From positions 4,617 through 68,616 of the forward strand of contig JBAYOV010000015.1 in the NCBI GenBank assembly GCA_041678045.1: a stretch of 64,000 nt of DNA, read 5' to 3'. The stretch comes from UBA2357 sp041678045. GTDB lineage: Bacteria; Pseudomonadota; Gammaproteobacteria; Burkholderiales; Rhodocyclaceae. Of the stretch, positions 44,596 through 52,868 are shown piece by piece (the stretch's first letter is position 1; each line of letters starts with the position of its first letter). The position numbers and the translations under genes were made by a program. The notes below the pieces were generated by a model. That model was not told the DNA's origin and searched no databases. It was given only the letters and a program-made list of their open reading frames with translations.

Positions 44596-45534
44596 TCAGG
44601 CGGTCAGAAGGTGACCCGTTGTGCGAACGGCAATGCCCAGCACCGCGCCAAGGGCGGCCACTTTCCAGATGCGGGCGACGCGGGGGCCGGCTGAAATCAG
44701 CACGGCAATGCCGGCCACATCGAAGGGGTGGATCAGGAAACCGGCGCTGCGGTTGAGGGTGTCGGCAGTGGCGCTGCCTTCGCGCAGCATCTCGTCGGTG
44801 ACCCCCATCAATGCGGTACCTCCGGCAATGTACTTGGTCAGGGTAGGCAGGATCAGGGCGGGGTCGATGCCGAACAGGGTCAGCGCGGGCGACAGCACGG
44901 CCACCAGCAGGTCGATGAGGCCGAAGCTGCGCATCATCATCACCGCAACCAGGGCCAGTACCAGCATCGGGATGGCGCCCACCGCAATTTTGAAGGCTTC
45001 GGCGCCGGCGCGGTTGATCACATCGAGCACCCCCTTGGCGTTTTCGGCCACCGGGTGGTGCAGGGTTTCATCAACATTCACTTCCCGGTCGGACAAGTGA
45101 CGACCGAACACGTGATAGGTGGCGGCTGCCGCAACCAGCCCGCCGAGCAGGGACAGCAGCATCACCGGCGCAAACTGCAGGCCTTGGGCGAGCATTGGAA
45201 ACACCACGTTGGCCTGGGCCATGGCCATGACGAGGGCGAGGGTGGCCGCGATGTGACGTTCGGAGGCGCCGCGTTGATCCATCATGGCCAGGGTGGCCAC
45301 CGGAGCGGCAAAGCTCACGAAGCTGATCTGCAGTGCGGCAAAGATGCCCAGGCCGGTCAGACCGATTGGCCTGAGCAGGGGAGTGAACAACGCGATCATC
45401 CGGTCGATCACGCCGCGCGCTTCGAGCAGGCGCATGAGCGAGAGCATGACGACCATGATCGGCAGCAGAATGAACAGCGCCAACTCGACAGCGGAACGCC
45501 CCGCCTGCAGGATGATTTGGGTCAGCAGTTCCAT
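44596..45534 (-). CDS. Nucleoside-recognition (Gate) domain membrane protein
   Basis: The 312-aa inner-membrane protein has about eight hydrophobic segments and two Gate-type repeats (LLRPIGLTGLGIFAALQISFVS and the later PALTLFGIDPALILPTLTKYIAGGTALMG). Proteins of this type are related to spore maturation proteins A/B and nucleoside transporters and are annotated YjiH-like. Substrate and role are unknown. It lies between the EF-G-like gene and glcB, on the same strand. Confidence 0.85.
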   Translation of the reverse strand: MELLTQIILQAGRSAVELALFILLPIMVVMLSLMRLLEARGVIDRMIALFTPLLRPIGLTGLGIFAALQISFVSFAAPVATLAMMDQRGASERHIAATLALVMAMAQANVVFPMLAQGLQFAPVMLLSLLGGLVAAAATYHVFGRHLSDREVNVDETLHHPVAENAKGVLDVINRAGAEAFKIAVGAIPMLVLALVAVMMMRSFGLIDLLVAVLSPALTLFGIDPALILPTLTKYIAGGTALMGVTDEMLREGSATADTLNRSAGFLIHPFDVAGIAVLISAGPRVARIWKVAALGAVLGIAVRTTGHLLTA

Positions 45535-45613
45535 GGTGTCGGTGTCGCTTGAAGGGGGCGCAGCGGGTGTGCTGCGCCCCGGATGGGCTCAGTGCCTAAC
45601 GACGGACTCAGCC

Positions 45614-47788
45614 TCAGGCCGCCTTGGCCACCTGGCGCCAGCGATGCAGCAGGGGTTCGGTGTAGCCGCTGGGCTGCTCGCAGCCCTTGAACACCAGGTC
45701 GCACGCTGCCTTGAAGGCCACCGACTGTTCAAAGTCCGGGGCCATCGGGCGGTAGGCCGGATCACCTGCGTTTTGCTGGTCGACCACCGCGGCCATGCGC
45801 TGCAGGGTTTCGCGCACCTGAGCTTCGCTGCACACACCGTGGCGCAGCCAGTTGGCAATGTGCTGGCTGGAAATCCGCAAGGTGGCGCGGTCTTCCATCA
45901 GGCCGACGTTGTTGATGTCGGGGACCTTGGAGCAGCCCACCCCCTGATCTACCCAGCGCACCACATAGCCGAGAATGCCTTGTGCGTTGTTGTCCAGTTC
46001 CTGCTGGATTTCTTCGGCGCTCCAGTTGGCCTGTTCGGCCACCGGAATGGTGAGCAGGTCGTTGAGCAGGGCGTCGCGCTCGGCATTGAAGTCGATCTTC
46101 TCCATCTGCTGTTGCACGGCTTGCACGTCGACCTGGTGGTAATGCAGCGCATGCAGCACGGCGGCGGTCGGGGAGGGCACCCACGCGGTGTTGGCACCGG
46201 CCTGCGGATGGGCGATCTTCTGCTTGAGCATTTCCGCCATCAGGTCGGGCATGGCCCACATGCCCTTGCCGATCTGTGCCTTGCCACGCAGGCCGCAGGC
46301 CAGGCCGGTGAGCACGTTGTTGCGCTCGTACGCCTGGATCCAGGCAGTGGTCTTCATGGCGCCCTTGCGCAGCATCGGGCCGGCAGCCATCGCCGTGTGC
46401 ATTTCGTCGCCCGTGCGGTCGAGGAAGCCGGTGTTGATGAATACCACGCGTGCTTCGGCGGCCTTGATGCAGGCGGCGAGGTTGACCGAAGTCCTGCGCT
46501 CTTCGTCCATGATCCCCATCTTCATGGTGTTGGCGGGCAGGCCGAGCAGGCTTTCGACGCGGCCGAACAGTTCGTTGGCGAAGGCTACTTCGGCCGGACC
46601 ATGCATCTTCGGTTTGACGATGTACATGCTGCCGGTACGTGAATTGCCCTTGCGGGCCAGATCGTGCATCGAGATCAGGGTGGTGACCACGCCATCCATG
46701 ATGCCCTCGGGAATTTCGGTACCATCGGCCAGCACAATGGCCGGGTTGGTCATCAGGTGGCCCACGTTGCGCACAAACAGCAGGGAGCGGCCATGCAGCC
46801 GTACGCGACCACCGTCTGGGGCCGTGTATTCGCGGTCAGGGTTGAGCGTGCGGGTGAGGGTCTTGCCGTTCTTTTCCAGCGTCTCGACCAGATCACCCTT
46901 GATCAGGCCCAGCCAGTTGCGGTAGATCAGGGTCTTGTCTTCGGCGTCCACGGCGGCGACCGAATCTTCGCAGTCCATGATGGTGGAAATGGCTGCTTCC
47001 ATCAGCACATCCTTCACCCCGGCCGCGTCGTTCTGGCCGATGAAGTGCGTGCGGTCGATCTGGATTTCAAAGTGCAGGCCGTTGTGACGCAGCAGCACTG
47101 CGGACGGCGCACTGGCTTCGCCCTGGTAGCCGGTGAACTGCGCTGCCTGCTGCAGGCCGGTGGTGTTGCCATTGTCCAGTGTGACGCTGAGTGCGCCATC
47201 CTTCACCGTGTAGGCCGTGGCCTGCTTGTGGCTGCCGCTGGCCAACGGGGCGGCCTGATCGAGGAAGTCACGGGCAAATGCAATGACGCGCGCGCCCCGC
47301 ACAGGATTGAAACCTGCGCCTTTTTCGGCACCGTCGGTTTCCGGAATCGCGTCCGTGCCATACAGCGCATCGTACAGGCTGCCCCAGCGCGCATTGGCAG
47401 CATTCAGGGCGTAGCGGGCGTTCATCACCGGCACCACCAACTGCGGGCCGGCCTGCTGGCTCAATTCGGTATCCACCTGGGTGGTGTTGATGGTGAAGGG
47501 CTCGGGTGTGGCCTGCAAATAACCGATTTCGGTAAGGAAGGCACGATAGGCCGACATGTCGCGTACGGGACCGGGATGCTCGCTGTGCCAGGTATCCAGG
47601 GCGGCCTGCAGACGGTCACGCTCGGCCAGCAGGGCACGGTTGCGCGGGGCCAACTCATTTGCCAGATCGCTGAACCCCTGCCAGAAAGCAGCGCTGTCCA
47701 CTCCGGTGCCGGGCAGGGCTTCGGTTTCGATGAAGTGATGCAGTCGTGCATCCACCTGCAGTTGTGCGCATTGAATTCGTTCGGTCAT
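45614..47788 (-). CDS. glcB: Malate synthase G
   Basis: GlcB condenses glyoxylate with acetyl-CoA to malate, completing the glyoxylate bypass. The 724-aa length is that of the G isoform. Conserved regions include DCEDSVAAVDAEDK, GRSLLFVRNVGHLM, IMDEERRTSVNLAACI and INTGFLDRTGDEMHT. The start at 47788 (MTERIQ) suits the family; the frame extends to 47836. The divergent LysR gene begins 117 bp away and may control it. Confidence 0.97.
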   Translation of the reverse strand: MTERIQCAQLQVDARLHHFIETEALPGTGVDSAAFWQGFSDLANELAPRNRALLAERDRLQAALDTWHSEHPGPVRDMSAYRAFLTEIGYLQATPEPFTINTTQVDTELSQQAGPQLVVPVMNARYALNAANARWGSLYDALYGTDAIPETDGAEKGAGFNPVRGARVIAFARDFLDQAAPLASGSHKQATAYTVKDGALSVTLDNGNTTGLQQAAQFTGYQGEASAPSAVLLRHNGLHFEIQIDRTHFIGQNDAAGVKDVLMEAAISTIMDCEDSVAAVDAEDKTLIYRNWLGLIKGDLVETLEKNGKTLTRTLNPDREYTAPDGGRVRLHGRSLLFVRNVGHLMTNPAIVLADGTEIPEGIMDGVVTTLISMHDLARKGNSRTGSMYIVKPKMHGPAEVAFANELFGRVESLLGLPANTMKMGIMDEERRTSVNLAACIKAAEARVVFINTGFLDRTGDEMHTAMAAGPMLRKGAMKTTAWIQAYERNNVLTGLACGLRGKAQIGKGMWAMPDLMAEMLKQKIAHPQAGANTAWVPSPTAAVLHALHYHQVDVQAVQQQMEKIDFNAERDALLNDLLTIPVAEQANWSAEEIQQELDNNAQGILGYVVRWVDQGVGCSKVPDINNVGLMEDRATLRISSQHIANWLRHGVCSEAQVRETLQRMAAVVDQQNAGDPAYRPMAPDFEQSVAFKAACDLVFKGCEQPSGYTEPLLHRWRQVAKAA

Positions 47789-47904
47789 GCTGTGGCCTTT
47801 GATGCGTGATGGGTTGAGGAGAGCGTAAAGACTCAATTCTATTGTGTGTGCTAAGGTCTGTGAATTGGCTTAAGAGTCATTTGATTTTTTACTTTTGATA
47901 AATA

Positions 47905-48816
47905 GTGGATCATTTCAAGCAAATATCGACCTTTGTAGCCGTTGCAGTGCGCGGCAGCCTGTCGGCCGCTGCTCGCGATGAAGGGGTGACCCCTGCCGTC
48001 ATCGGTCGCCGCCTGGATGCACTGGAGGAACGACTGGGCGTGAAACTGCTGGTGCGTACCACGCGAAAGGTTTCGCTCACCTTTGAAGGGGCCGCCTTTC
48101 TTGAGGACTGCCAGCGCATTCTGCACGAACTGGCCAATGCCGAGGCTTCGGTCAGTCTGGGAGGCGTGAAGGCCAGCGGTCACCTGCGCATTTCTGCGCC
48201 AGCGGGCTTCGGCCGGGCGCATGTTGCGCCCTTGTTGCAGGCCTTTCTCGATGCCAATCCTGAAGTGCGGTGTACGCTCGATCTGACCGACCGTGTGGTC
48301 GACCTTGTGAACGAGGGCATTGACTGCGCGATCCGCATCGGAGAATTGACCGATTCCAGTCTGGTGTCGCTGCGCCTTGCCGACAACCAGCGTGTCGTGG
48401 TCGCCAGTCCGGATTATCTGGCCCGCCGGGGTGCGCCGCAGACGCCGGATGATCTGGTGCACCATGACTGTCTGTCATTGGGGCAGCAGCGAGGCTGGCT
48501 GTTCCGTAATGCGCAGGGCGAGATCATCACCGTAAAGGTGAGTGGTCGGCTGGAATGCAATGATGGTGCGGTACTGCATGAATGGGCGCTGGCCGGCAGG
48601 GGGCTGGCCTGGCGCTCTTTGTGGGAAGTGGCTGAAGATATCTGCGCCGGCCGTCTGTGCGCCGTCCTCGATAAGCATGCAGCCCCGACGATGGGCATTC
48701 ATGCCGTGTTTCCCCAGCGCAGACATCTCGCCCTGCGCGTGCGCTTACTCATCGACCATCTGAAGAACCACTACAGCAGCCCGGATTACTGGCAACAACG
48801 CGCGGGCAGTGCTTGA
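47905..48816 (+). CDS. LysR-family transcriptional regulator
   Basis: The 303-aa protein has the N-terminal winged helix (FKQISTFVAVAVRGSLSAAARDEGVTPAVIGRRLDALEERLGVKLL) and a C-terminal co-inducer domain (SGHLRISAPAGFGRAHVAPLL). It starts at a GTG with no clear ribosome site, so the start is uncertain. Being divergent from glcB suggests it regulates malate synthase. The tRNA-Thr promoter overlaps its 3' end. Confidence 0.92.
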   Translation: MDHFKQISTFVAVAVRGSLSAAARDEGVTPAVIGRRLDALEERLGVKLLVRTTRKVSLTFEGAAFLEDCQRILHELANAEASVSLGGVKASGHLRISAPAGFGRAHVAPLLQAFLDANPEVRCTLDLTDRVVDLVNEGIDCAIRIGELTDSSLVSLRLADNQRVVVASPDYLARRGAPQTPDDLVHHDCLSLGQQRGWLFRNAQGEIITVKVSGRLECNDGAVLHEWALAGRGLAWRSLWEVAEDICAGRLCAVLDKHAAPTMGIHAVFPQRRHLALRVRLLIDHLKNHYSSPDYWQQRAGSA

Positions 48817-48841
48817 AGGGAAATCCAGACTGAGGTATATT
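48813..48841 (+). promoter_or_regulatory. Promoter of the tRNA-Thr gene
   Basis: TTGAAG (48813-48818), a 17-bp spacer and TATATT (48836-48841), 12 bp before the mature 5' end. The -35 hexamer overlaps the stop codon of the LysR gene. Confidence 0.75.
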
Positions 48842-48852
48842 CCCGGTCCCGT

Positions 48853-48928
<76 letters not shown>

Positions 48929-48944
48929 ATAAAATCAAGCACTT

Positions 48945-48972
48945 AGCCCGGTTTTGAACAGCCGGGCTTTTT
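48945..48972 (+). terminator. Terminator after tRNA-Thr, at the left end of element 1
   Basis: AGCCCGG / CCGGGCT with a 10-nt loop, followed by TTTT. It belongs to element 1, since the terminator copies next to att2 and att3 are a different sequence. Confidence 0.75.
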
Positions 48973-48983
48973 GCTTTCTGACG

Positions 48984-49034
48984 CCATGTAAGCCTTTTGT
49001 AACCCGATTCTTGAAGTCGGGCAGTCATGTAACC
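48984..49034. repeat. Integrase arm-type repeats, left end of element 1
   Basis: CCATGTAAGCC and TTTGTAACCCGATTCT (48984-49012) recur almost unchanged at 56800-56827 beside the element 1 integrase. A shorter CATGTAACC (49026-49034) is matched in inverse at 56784-56793. Shared by both ends of element 1 but absent from element 2, they fit sites for its own integrase. Confidence 0.65.
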
Positions 49035-49083
49035 ACCGTTCGCCGTCCGGCTGGTGCTGCTCTCGGTGTGTGGATTCAGCCCT

Positions 49084-49253
49084 GGCCACTGCCCTGCATC
49101 GTCATCGGCATCGTCATCGGCAGGCGGGTGGCCAGTACCGGCAGGATGTGGATGGCCTGCTCGATGGCGCTGGCCACTGTCCGGCATCAGCATCGGCATC
49201 GGCATCGGCATCGGCATCGGCAGGCGGGTGGCCAGTACCGGCAGGATGTGGAT
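49084..49253. repeat. Tandem duplication with CATCGG hexamer array
   Basis: Two copies (49084-49153 and 49172-49253) of a unit running from GGCCACTG to CGGCAGGCGGGTGGCCAG and GGCAGGATGTGGAT. They differ in the number of CATCGG/CATCGT hexamers (three versus about six). Element 2 has a single copy at 57109-57170. Confidence 0.8.
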
Positions 49254-49457
49254 CATCCAGCACGGTGGGGGTGTCCCGTTTCGCGACTCCCTGCCGGGGC
49301 ATCACCGAAATGGTGATACAGCCCAGCGTGCGCGTGCGGACAATCGGCCTCGGCAACACAAGTTTTCCCAAGCAGTTCACCCCTTCGCGTGCGGATCAAT
49401 GGATGCAGCAATGTCAGGTTTTGACAAGTTCTCGCGGCAGCGCAACCTTTTCGCTCA

Positions 49458-49667
49458 CCGCCGATTCTTTCCGCCGTCGCCGTGCTGCATTGCAACAGAG
49501 AATTGATGCAAGCAGTGTTCGTGCCGTCTGGACAGATGCCATGCAGGACATGCGAACCCCCGATTCTTGCTTGTAGTTCCCATCTGCATGATGCAGCGCA
49601 CAGATACCGGTCGGTGCCGCCGGTCGCCAGGCGCAAAAAACCCGGCACGCTGGCCGGGTCGGTGGTG
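49458..49667. repeat. 210-bp block conserved between elements (copy 1)
   Basis: It aligns without gaps to 57877-58086, with only scattered differences. It runs from CCGCCGATTCTTTCCGCCGT to the shared terminator and GGTCGGTGGT. It lies just downstream of the replication operon. A minus-strand reading frame (RTLLASI...CCNAARRRRKESA) is open through both copies, but its differences are mostly amino-acid changing, so an RNA or DNA-site role is as likely as coding. Confidence 0.8.
49635..49658 (-). terminator. Terminator of the element 1 replication operon
   Basis: Read on the minus strand: CCCGGC, a 6-nt loop, GCCGGG, then TTTTTT. It lies 24 bp past the stop of the last operon gene. The identical structure is at 58054-58077 in element 2. 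Confidence 0.88.
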
Positions 49668-49681
49668 GTGCGACACATCTT

Positions 49682-49864
49682 TCAACAGGCGCGAGCCCTG
49701 GTGGCCATGCACGCGTCCTCAGCTTCTTTGGCCAGTCGTGCAACTTCTGCCGGGTCGAGATCGGTGTCACCGACTGCTTGCATGGCGGCCACGTCGGCAG
49801 GCCAGCATTCGCGGATCAGGCGGCGGGCTTCGCATACGGCCCGGTACAAATCCAACTCAGACAT
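49682..49864 (-). CDS. 60-aa protein at the end of the replication operon, unknown
   Basis: The small acidic protein (MSELDLYRAVCEARRLIREC ... EEDACMATRARAC-like tail) overlaps the primase gene by 8 bp and ends just before the operon terminator. It is predicted helical with four cysteines. I do not recognise a family. The overlap and the lack of other features make it a plausible real gene. Confidence 0.6.
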   Translation of the reverse strand: MSELDLYRAVCEARRLIRECWPADVAAMQAVGDTDLDPAEVARLAKEAEDACMATRARAC

Positions 49865-50798
49865 TGCGGTTTCTCTCCATGGTAGGCAGGTGGTCCAGCC
49901 AATCACCCGGGGCTGGCGGAATGCACACTTCAACTTCAATCGCCTTGCGGGCGAGTCGGTGGGCAAGGCGATACGCGGCAGCCTGGCCGGTGAAGTTGTC
50001 GTCATGGTCGCCAAACACGATGACATGCTCCACGCCGGCAGGCGGTTCAAAGGCTTCCAGCACCCCGGCGGATACACATGCCCAGGTCGGCACGTCGAAC
50101 TGTTGCAGGCAAGCAAGCGCAGTCTCGATGCCTTCGGCCACTCCCAGAGTTCGGGAAACGGGCGTCAGGCGGATTGCAGCGCCAGCAAGGGGTAGCCCCT
50201 GCATCAGCTTCTTCGGGGCCGGCACGGGGGCTTTACGCTTGTCCTGAATGTAGGTCCGGTGGATCGACATCGGCTGTCCGGCGGGGCTGACGATGGCGGC
50301 GAGCATCGCGGGGAAAGTGCCAAGCACGCGCTCCCCGTCGTGGTAGGCCAGACCGGGGTGACAGCGGATCGACAGCGGCAGGTCATGCAGCGACAGACCC
50401 CGCCCAGCCAGGTATCCATGGACAGCATCTCCACGCCTGATCTGTGCGCCTTCATGCCACACCTTTCTGAGCCGGGCTTTCACGCGTTCGGGATCGTCGG
50501 CAGGTTTCGGGGTAGTGGGCGTCGCTACCCCCGCAATCCGCTCGATTTCCACCACCGCATCACGAAACGGCAACCCGGTGATACCCATGGCGAGCTGCAC
50601 GCCATCGCCTGCACCACACCCAGAACAGAAGTAGGTTCCACGGCCCTCCCGGTCGTCGAACCTGAACCGGTCGGTACCCCCGCACATCGGGCAGGGGCAG
50701 TGCTTGCCCGACAGGGCACGCTCAGACATGCCCAGCGCGTGCAAGATCGACCTCCAGCGACCCAGGGCGACAGTACGGACACTCAGACGCTCACCCAT
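49857..50798 (-). CDS. P4-type zinc-finger/Toprim primase
   Basis: The 313-aa protein has an N-terminal zinc finger of the P4 alpha type (C36-x2-C39 ... C58-x2-C61, with GGTDRFRFDD between) and a C-terminal Toprim domain (VAEGIETALA; VIVFGDHDDN). It probably primes replication of the element. The separate helicase gene upstream supplies the activity that in phage P4 alpha is fused to the primase. It overlaps the helicase gene by 8 bp. Confidence 0.9.
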   Translation of the reverse strand: MGERLSVRTVALGRWRSILHALGMSERALSGKHCPCPMCGGTDRFRFDDREGRGTYFCSGCGAGDGVQLAMGITGLPFRDAVVEIERIAGVATPTTPKPADDPERVKARLRKVWHEGAQIRRGDAVHGYLAGRGLSLHDLPLSIRCHPGLAYHDGERVLGTFPAMLAAIVSPAGQPMSIHRTYIQDKRKAPVPAPKKLMQGLPLAGAAIRLTPVSRTLGVAEGIETALACLQQFDVPTWACVSAGVLEAFEPPAGVEHVIVFGDHDDNFTGQAAAYRLAHRLARKAIEVEVCIPPAPGDWLDHLPTMERNRNV

Positions 50799-52314
50799 GG
50801 TTGCGGGCCTCCTGTTGCTTCCCCCGGCCCTTGGCGAAACGGATCCGTTGCGACTTCAGCCAACTGAGGATTTCGTTGCTCGGGGCAGCCGGTACGTCGC
50901 GCATGTTGCGCGGCCACACCCCAAACATCGCACGGTACTGGTGCGCGACCCATCCCGGGGAGTAGTGCTTGCTTCGGGCGACCGAGAGCAGCATGGAATA
51001 GACCTGCTGCTTCCGGTCGGCTGTCGCCGGCGTCCGGGGCTTGCGCTCGACTTTTTCGAGCGTGCCGTCAGTAACTTCAACATCGTTTTGCCTGACGGGC
51101 TCGAATCCGCACGAAGGGCATTTGTGGACGCCAGCGGGACGAACGAACTTGCAGGCCGGGCAAGGCGATGGCTTGCGCTCTCGCGCCTTTGCGCTGCCGG
51201 CCTTGTTGGCTTTCCCGCTGTCGAGGACCAGCGGCAGATCGTCGGTCGGATAGCCCAGATCGAGCGTGGTACCGGAATGATCCAGCAGCAGGGCACGCGC
51301 CTTGCCGGGTGCCGGGCGCAGCACTCGACCGACCATCTGGACGAACCGGGTCAGCGACTTTGTGGGCCGGGCCAGCACCATCACCTCGGTCGCTGGGCAG
51401 TCCCAGCCTTCCGCCAGCAGGGCCACGTTGCACAGCACCCTGAATTCACCCCGCCGGAATCGAGCGAGGATATCCGCCCGGGTGTCGTCATCGGCGTGGT
51501 AGTCGATGTGCTCCGCCGAGACGCCGCTGGCGCAGAATTGCGCGGCGATGTGCTGGCTGTGCGGGATGCTCGAAGCGAAAACGACGGTCTGCTTACCGGC
51601 GGCCAGCCGGCGCCAGTGCGCGATGATGTCGCCCACCAGGTCGGGACGGTCCATGGCCTCCCCGAGTGCGACCTCCGCGTAATCGACCTCTCCACCGATG
51701 CCACGGCGGGTTTTCACGCCCGTCAGATCGGGCGAGGCCGGCGCGAACACATCCACATCGACCAGATACCCATCGCCAATCAGATCGCGGATCGTGGCGG
51801 CTATCACCATGTCCCCGAAGACCTGCCCCAGGCCCGGCGCAAACGGTGTAGCCGACAGGCCGATGGTCGGCACCCGGTTGTACCTGTCGAGCAGTCTCCG
51901 GTATTTGGCTGACCCAGCGCAGGCATGGGCCTCATCGATCACGATCAAGCCGATATCGTCAGGGAAGCCACGCGCGGCAATGGTGTCGATGCTGCACACC
52001 AGCACGCGGGCGTCGAGGTCGCGGGTATTGTCGGCCTGGAGGATGCCGTGAGGGATACCGGCAGCAGACAGGTGTGCGGATGCCTGACCGACAAGCTGTT
52101 TCCGGTTGGCGATGAAGGCCACCCGCTTACCCTTCGCCAGGGCACCGCGGATCATGGCTTCTGCCGTGACCGTCTTGCCGCTGCCGGTCGGCGAGTACAG
52201 CATCACCCGCCGATACCCCCCAGCCAGGGAGTGACGTAGCTTGGTGATGGCGGCGAGCTGGTAGGGGCGCAGGCTGATGATGTGCCCAGCCAGGGGCGGG
52301 TGATTGGTCGTCAT
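50791..52314 (-). CDS. Superfamily 2 DEAD/DEAH-box helicase
   Basis: The 507-aa protein has Walker A (SPTGSGKT, 41-48), DEAH (VIDEAHA), motif III (GLSATPF), and the C-terminal helicase motifs VLCNVALLAEGWDCP and QMVGRVLRPAPGK. A zinc-ribbon (CPAC...CPSC, near 398-415) and a basic C-terminus follow. It resembles phage and plasmid restriction-type helicases used in replication. It overlaps its neighbours by 4 and 8 bp. Confidence 0.92.
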   Translation of the reverse strand: MTTNHPPLAGHIISLRPYQLAAITKLRHSLAGGYRRVMLYSPTGSGKTVTAEAMIRGALAKGKRVAFIANRKQLVGQASAHLSAAGIPHGILQADNTRDLDARVLVCSIDTIAARGFPDDIGLIVIDEAHACAGSAKYRRLLDRYNRVPTIGLSATPFAPGLGQVFGDMVIAATIRDLIGDGYLVDVDVFAPASPDLTGVKTRRGIGGEVDYAEVALGEAMDRPDLVGDIIAHWRRLAAGKQTVVFASSIPHSQHIAAQFCASGVSAEHIDYHADDDTRADILARFRRGEFRVLCNVALLAEGWDCPATEVMVLARPTKSLTRFVQMVGRVLRPAPGKARALLLDHSGTTLDLGYPTDDLPLVLDSGKANKAGSAKARERKPSPCPACKFVRPAGVHKCPSCGFEPVRQNDVEVTDGTLEKVERKPRTPATADRKQQVYSMLLSVARSKHYSPGWVAHQYRAMFGVWPRNMRDVPAAPSNEILSWLKSQRIRFAKGRGKQQEARNHG

Positions 52315-52868
52315 CGCTCGCCCTCCTGCTCAGGGTCAAGGGTGAAGTCTCCCCAGTCACTACTCTCTACGTAGGTAGTGGGTACATATCCCACGTCTTG
52401 GCTAGGGCTAGGGTTAAGGTTAAGGTTAACGAGCGTTCGCTCGACCGTTCGCTGAGCGTCACGCTTACCGCTACGCTCAGCGTCATGGGTCTGAATCCCT
52501 TTGCTGGCGCGGGGTTTGGCCTCTTTGCGTTTTGCGTTTGTGCTCTTCGCTGCAGCGGATTGGCGGCTACGGATGCCTTCAATACGCTCGCGGTACGCCT
52601 CCAAGTCCGGCGCAAAGATGCGCCCATCTTCGACCTCAAAGAAGGGCATGACATATGGCAGCTCGGCAGCAACCTCGGCCACGTCGAAGCCCAGGATGCG
52701 AGCGAGCACGTCGGGCGACTCGGGCAGGTATTGATTCACCCAGCATTCAAGGCGCATTGAGTACAGCAAACCGCGCTGCGGCAAGGTCAAAGTGCGGTAC
52801 TCGAAGCGAGCGATGATGTTGGCGGCGTATTCCTGATAGGCCGGAGCGGTGCGATTCTGCTGGGTCAT
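52311..52868 (-). CDS. YdaU-like (DUF1376) replication-associated protein
   Basis: The 185-aa protein has the YdaU-type N-terminal domain (FEYRTLTLPQRGLLYSMRLECWVNQYLPESPDVLARIL; LPYVMPFFEVEDGRIFAPDLE) and a charged C-terminal half. DUF1376 proteins lie in phage replication modules, often before DnaC or helicase genes. It starts inside the stop of the 57-aa gene (ATGA) and overlaps the helicase gene. Its C-terminal part encodes LVNLNLNP from GGTTAA-type repeats. Confidence 0.8.
   Translation of the reverse strand: MTQQNRTAPAYQEYAANIIARFEYRTLTLPQRGLLYSMRLECWVNQYLPESPDVLARILGFDVAEVAAELPYVMPFFEVEDGRIFAPDLEAYRERIEGIRSRQSAAAKSTNAKRKEAKPRASKGIQTHDAERSGKRDAQRTVERTLVNLNLNPSPSQDVGYVPTTYVESSDWGDFTLDPEQEGER

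Larger units (their letters stand above)
48929..49681. other. Non-coding left end of element 1
   Basis: About 750 bp without a convincing gene. It holds the tRNA terminator, integrase arm-type repeats (48984-49034), a duplicated GC-rich segment with CATCGG hexamers (49084-49253), a GTTTTC-type motif near 49351-49370, a 210-bp block shared with element 2 (49458-49667) and a minus-strand terminator. Open frames here are low complexity or conflict with each other. Confidence 0.6.

Noticed and set aside
48954..49576. Open frames of 118-168 aa in the element 1 left end
   Set aside because: They read through the hexamer repeats in several conflicting frames, are low complexity (RHRHRH, IGIGIG) and lack ribosome sites.
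52398..52440. Telomere-like GGGTTA/GGTTAA repeats
   Set aside because: They lie in the coding frame of the YdaU-like gene and encode a short LNLNLNP stretch; no second array or end structure is present.
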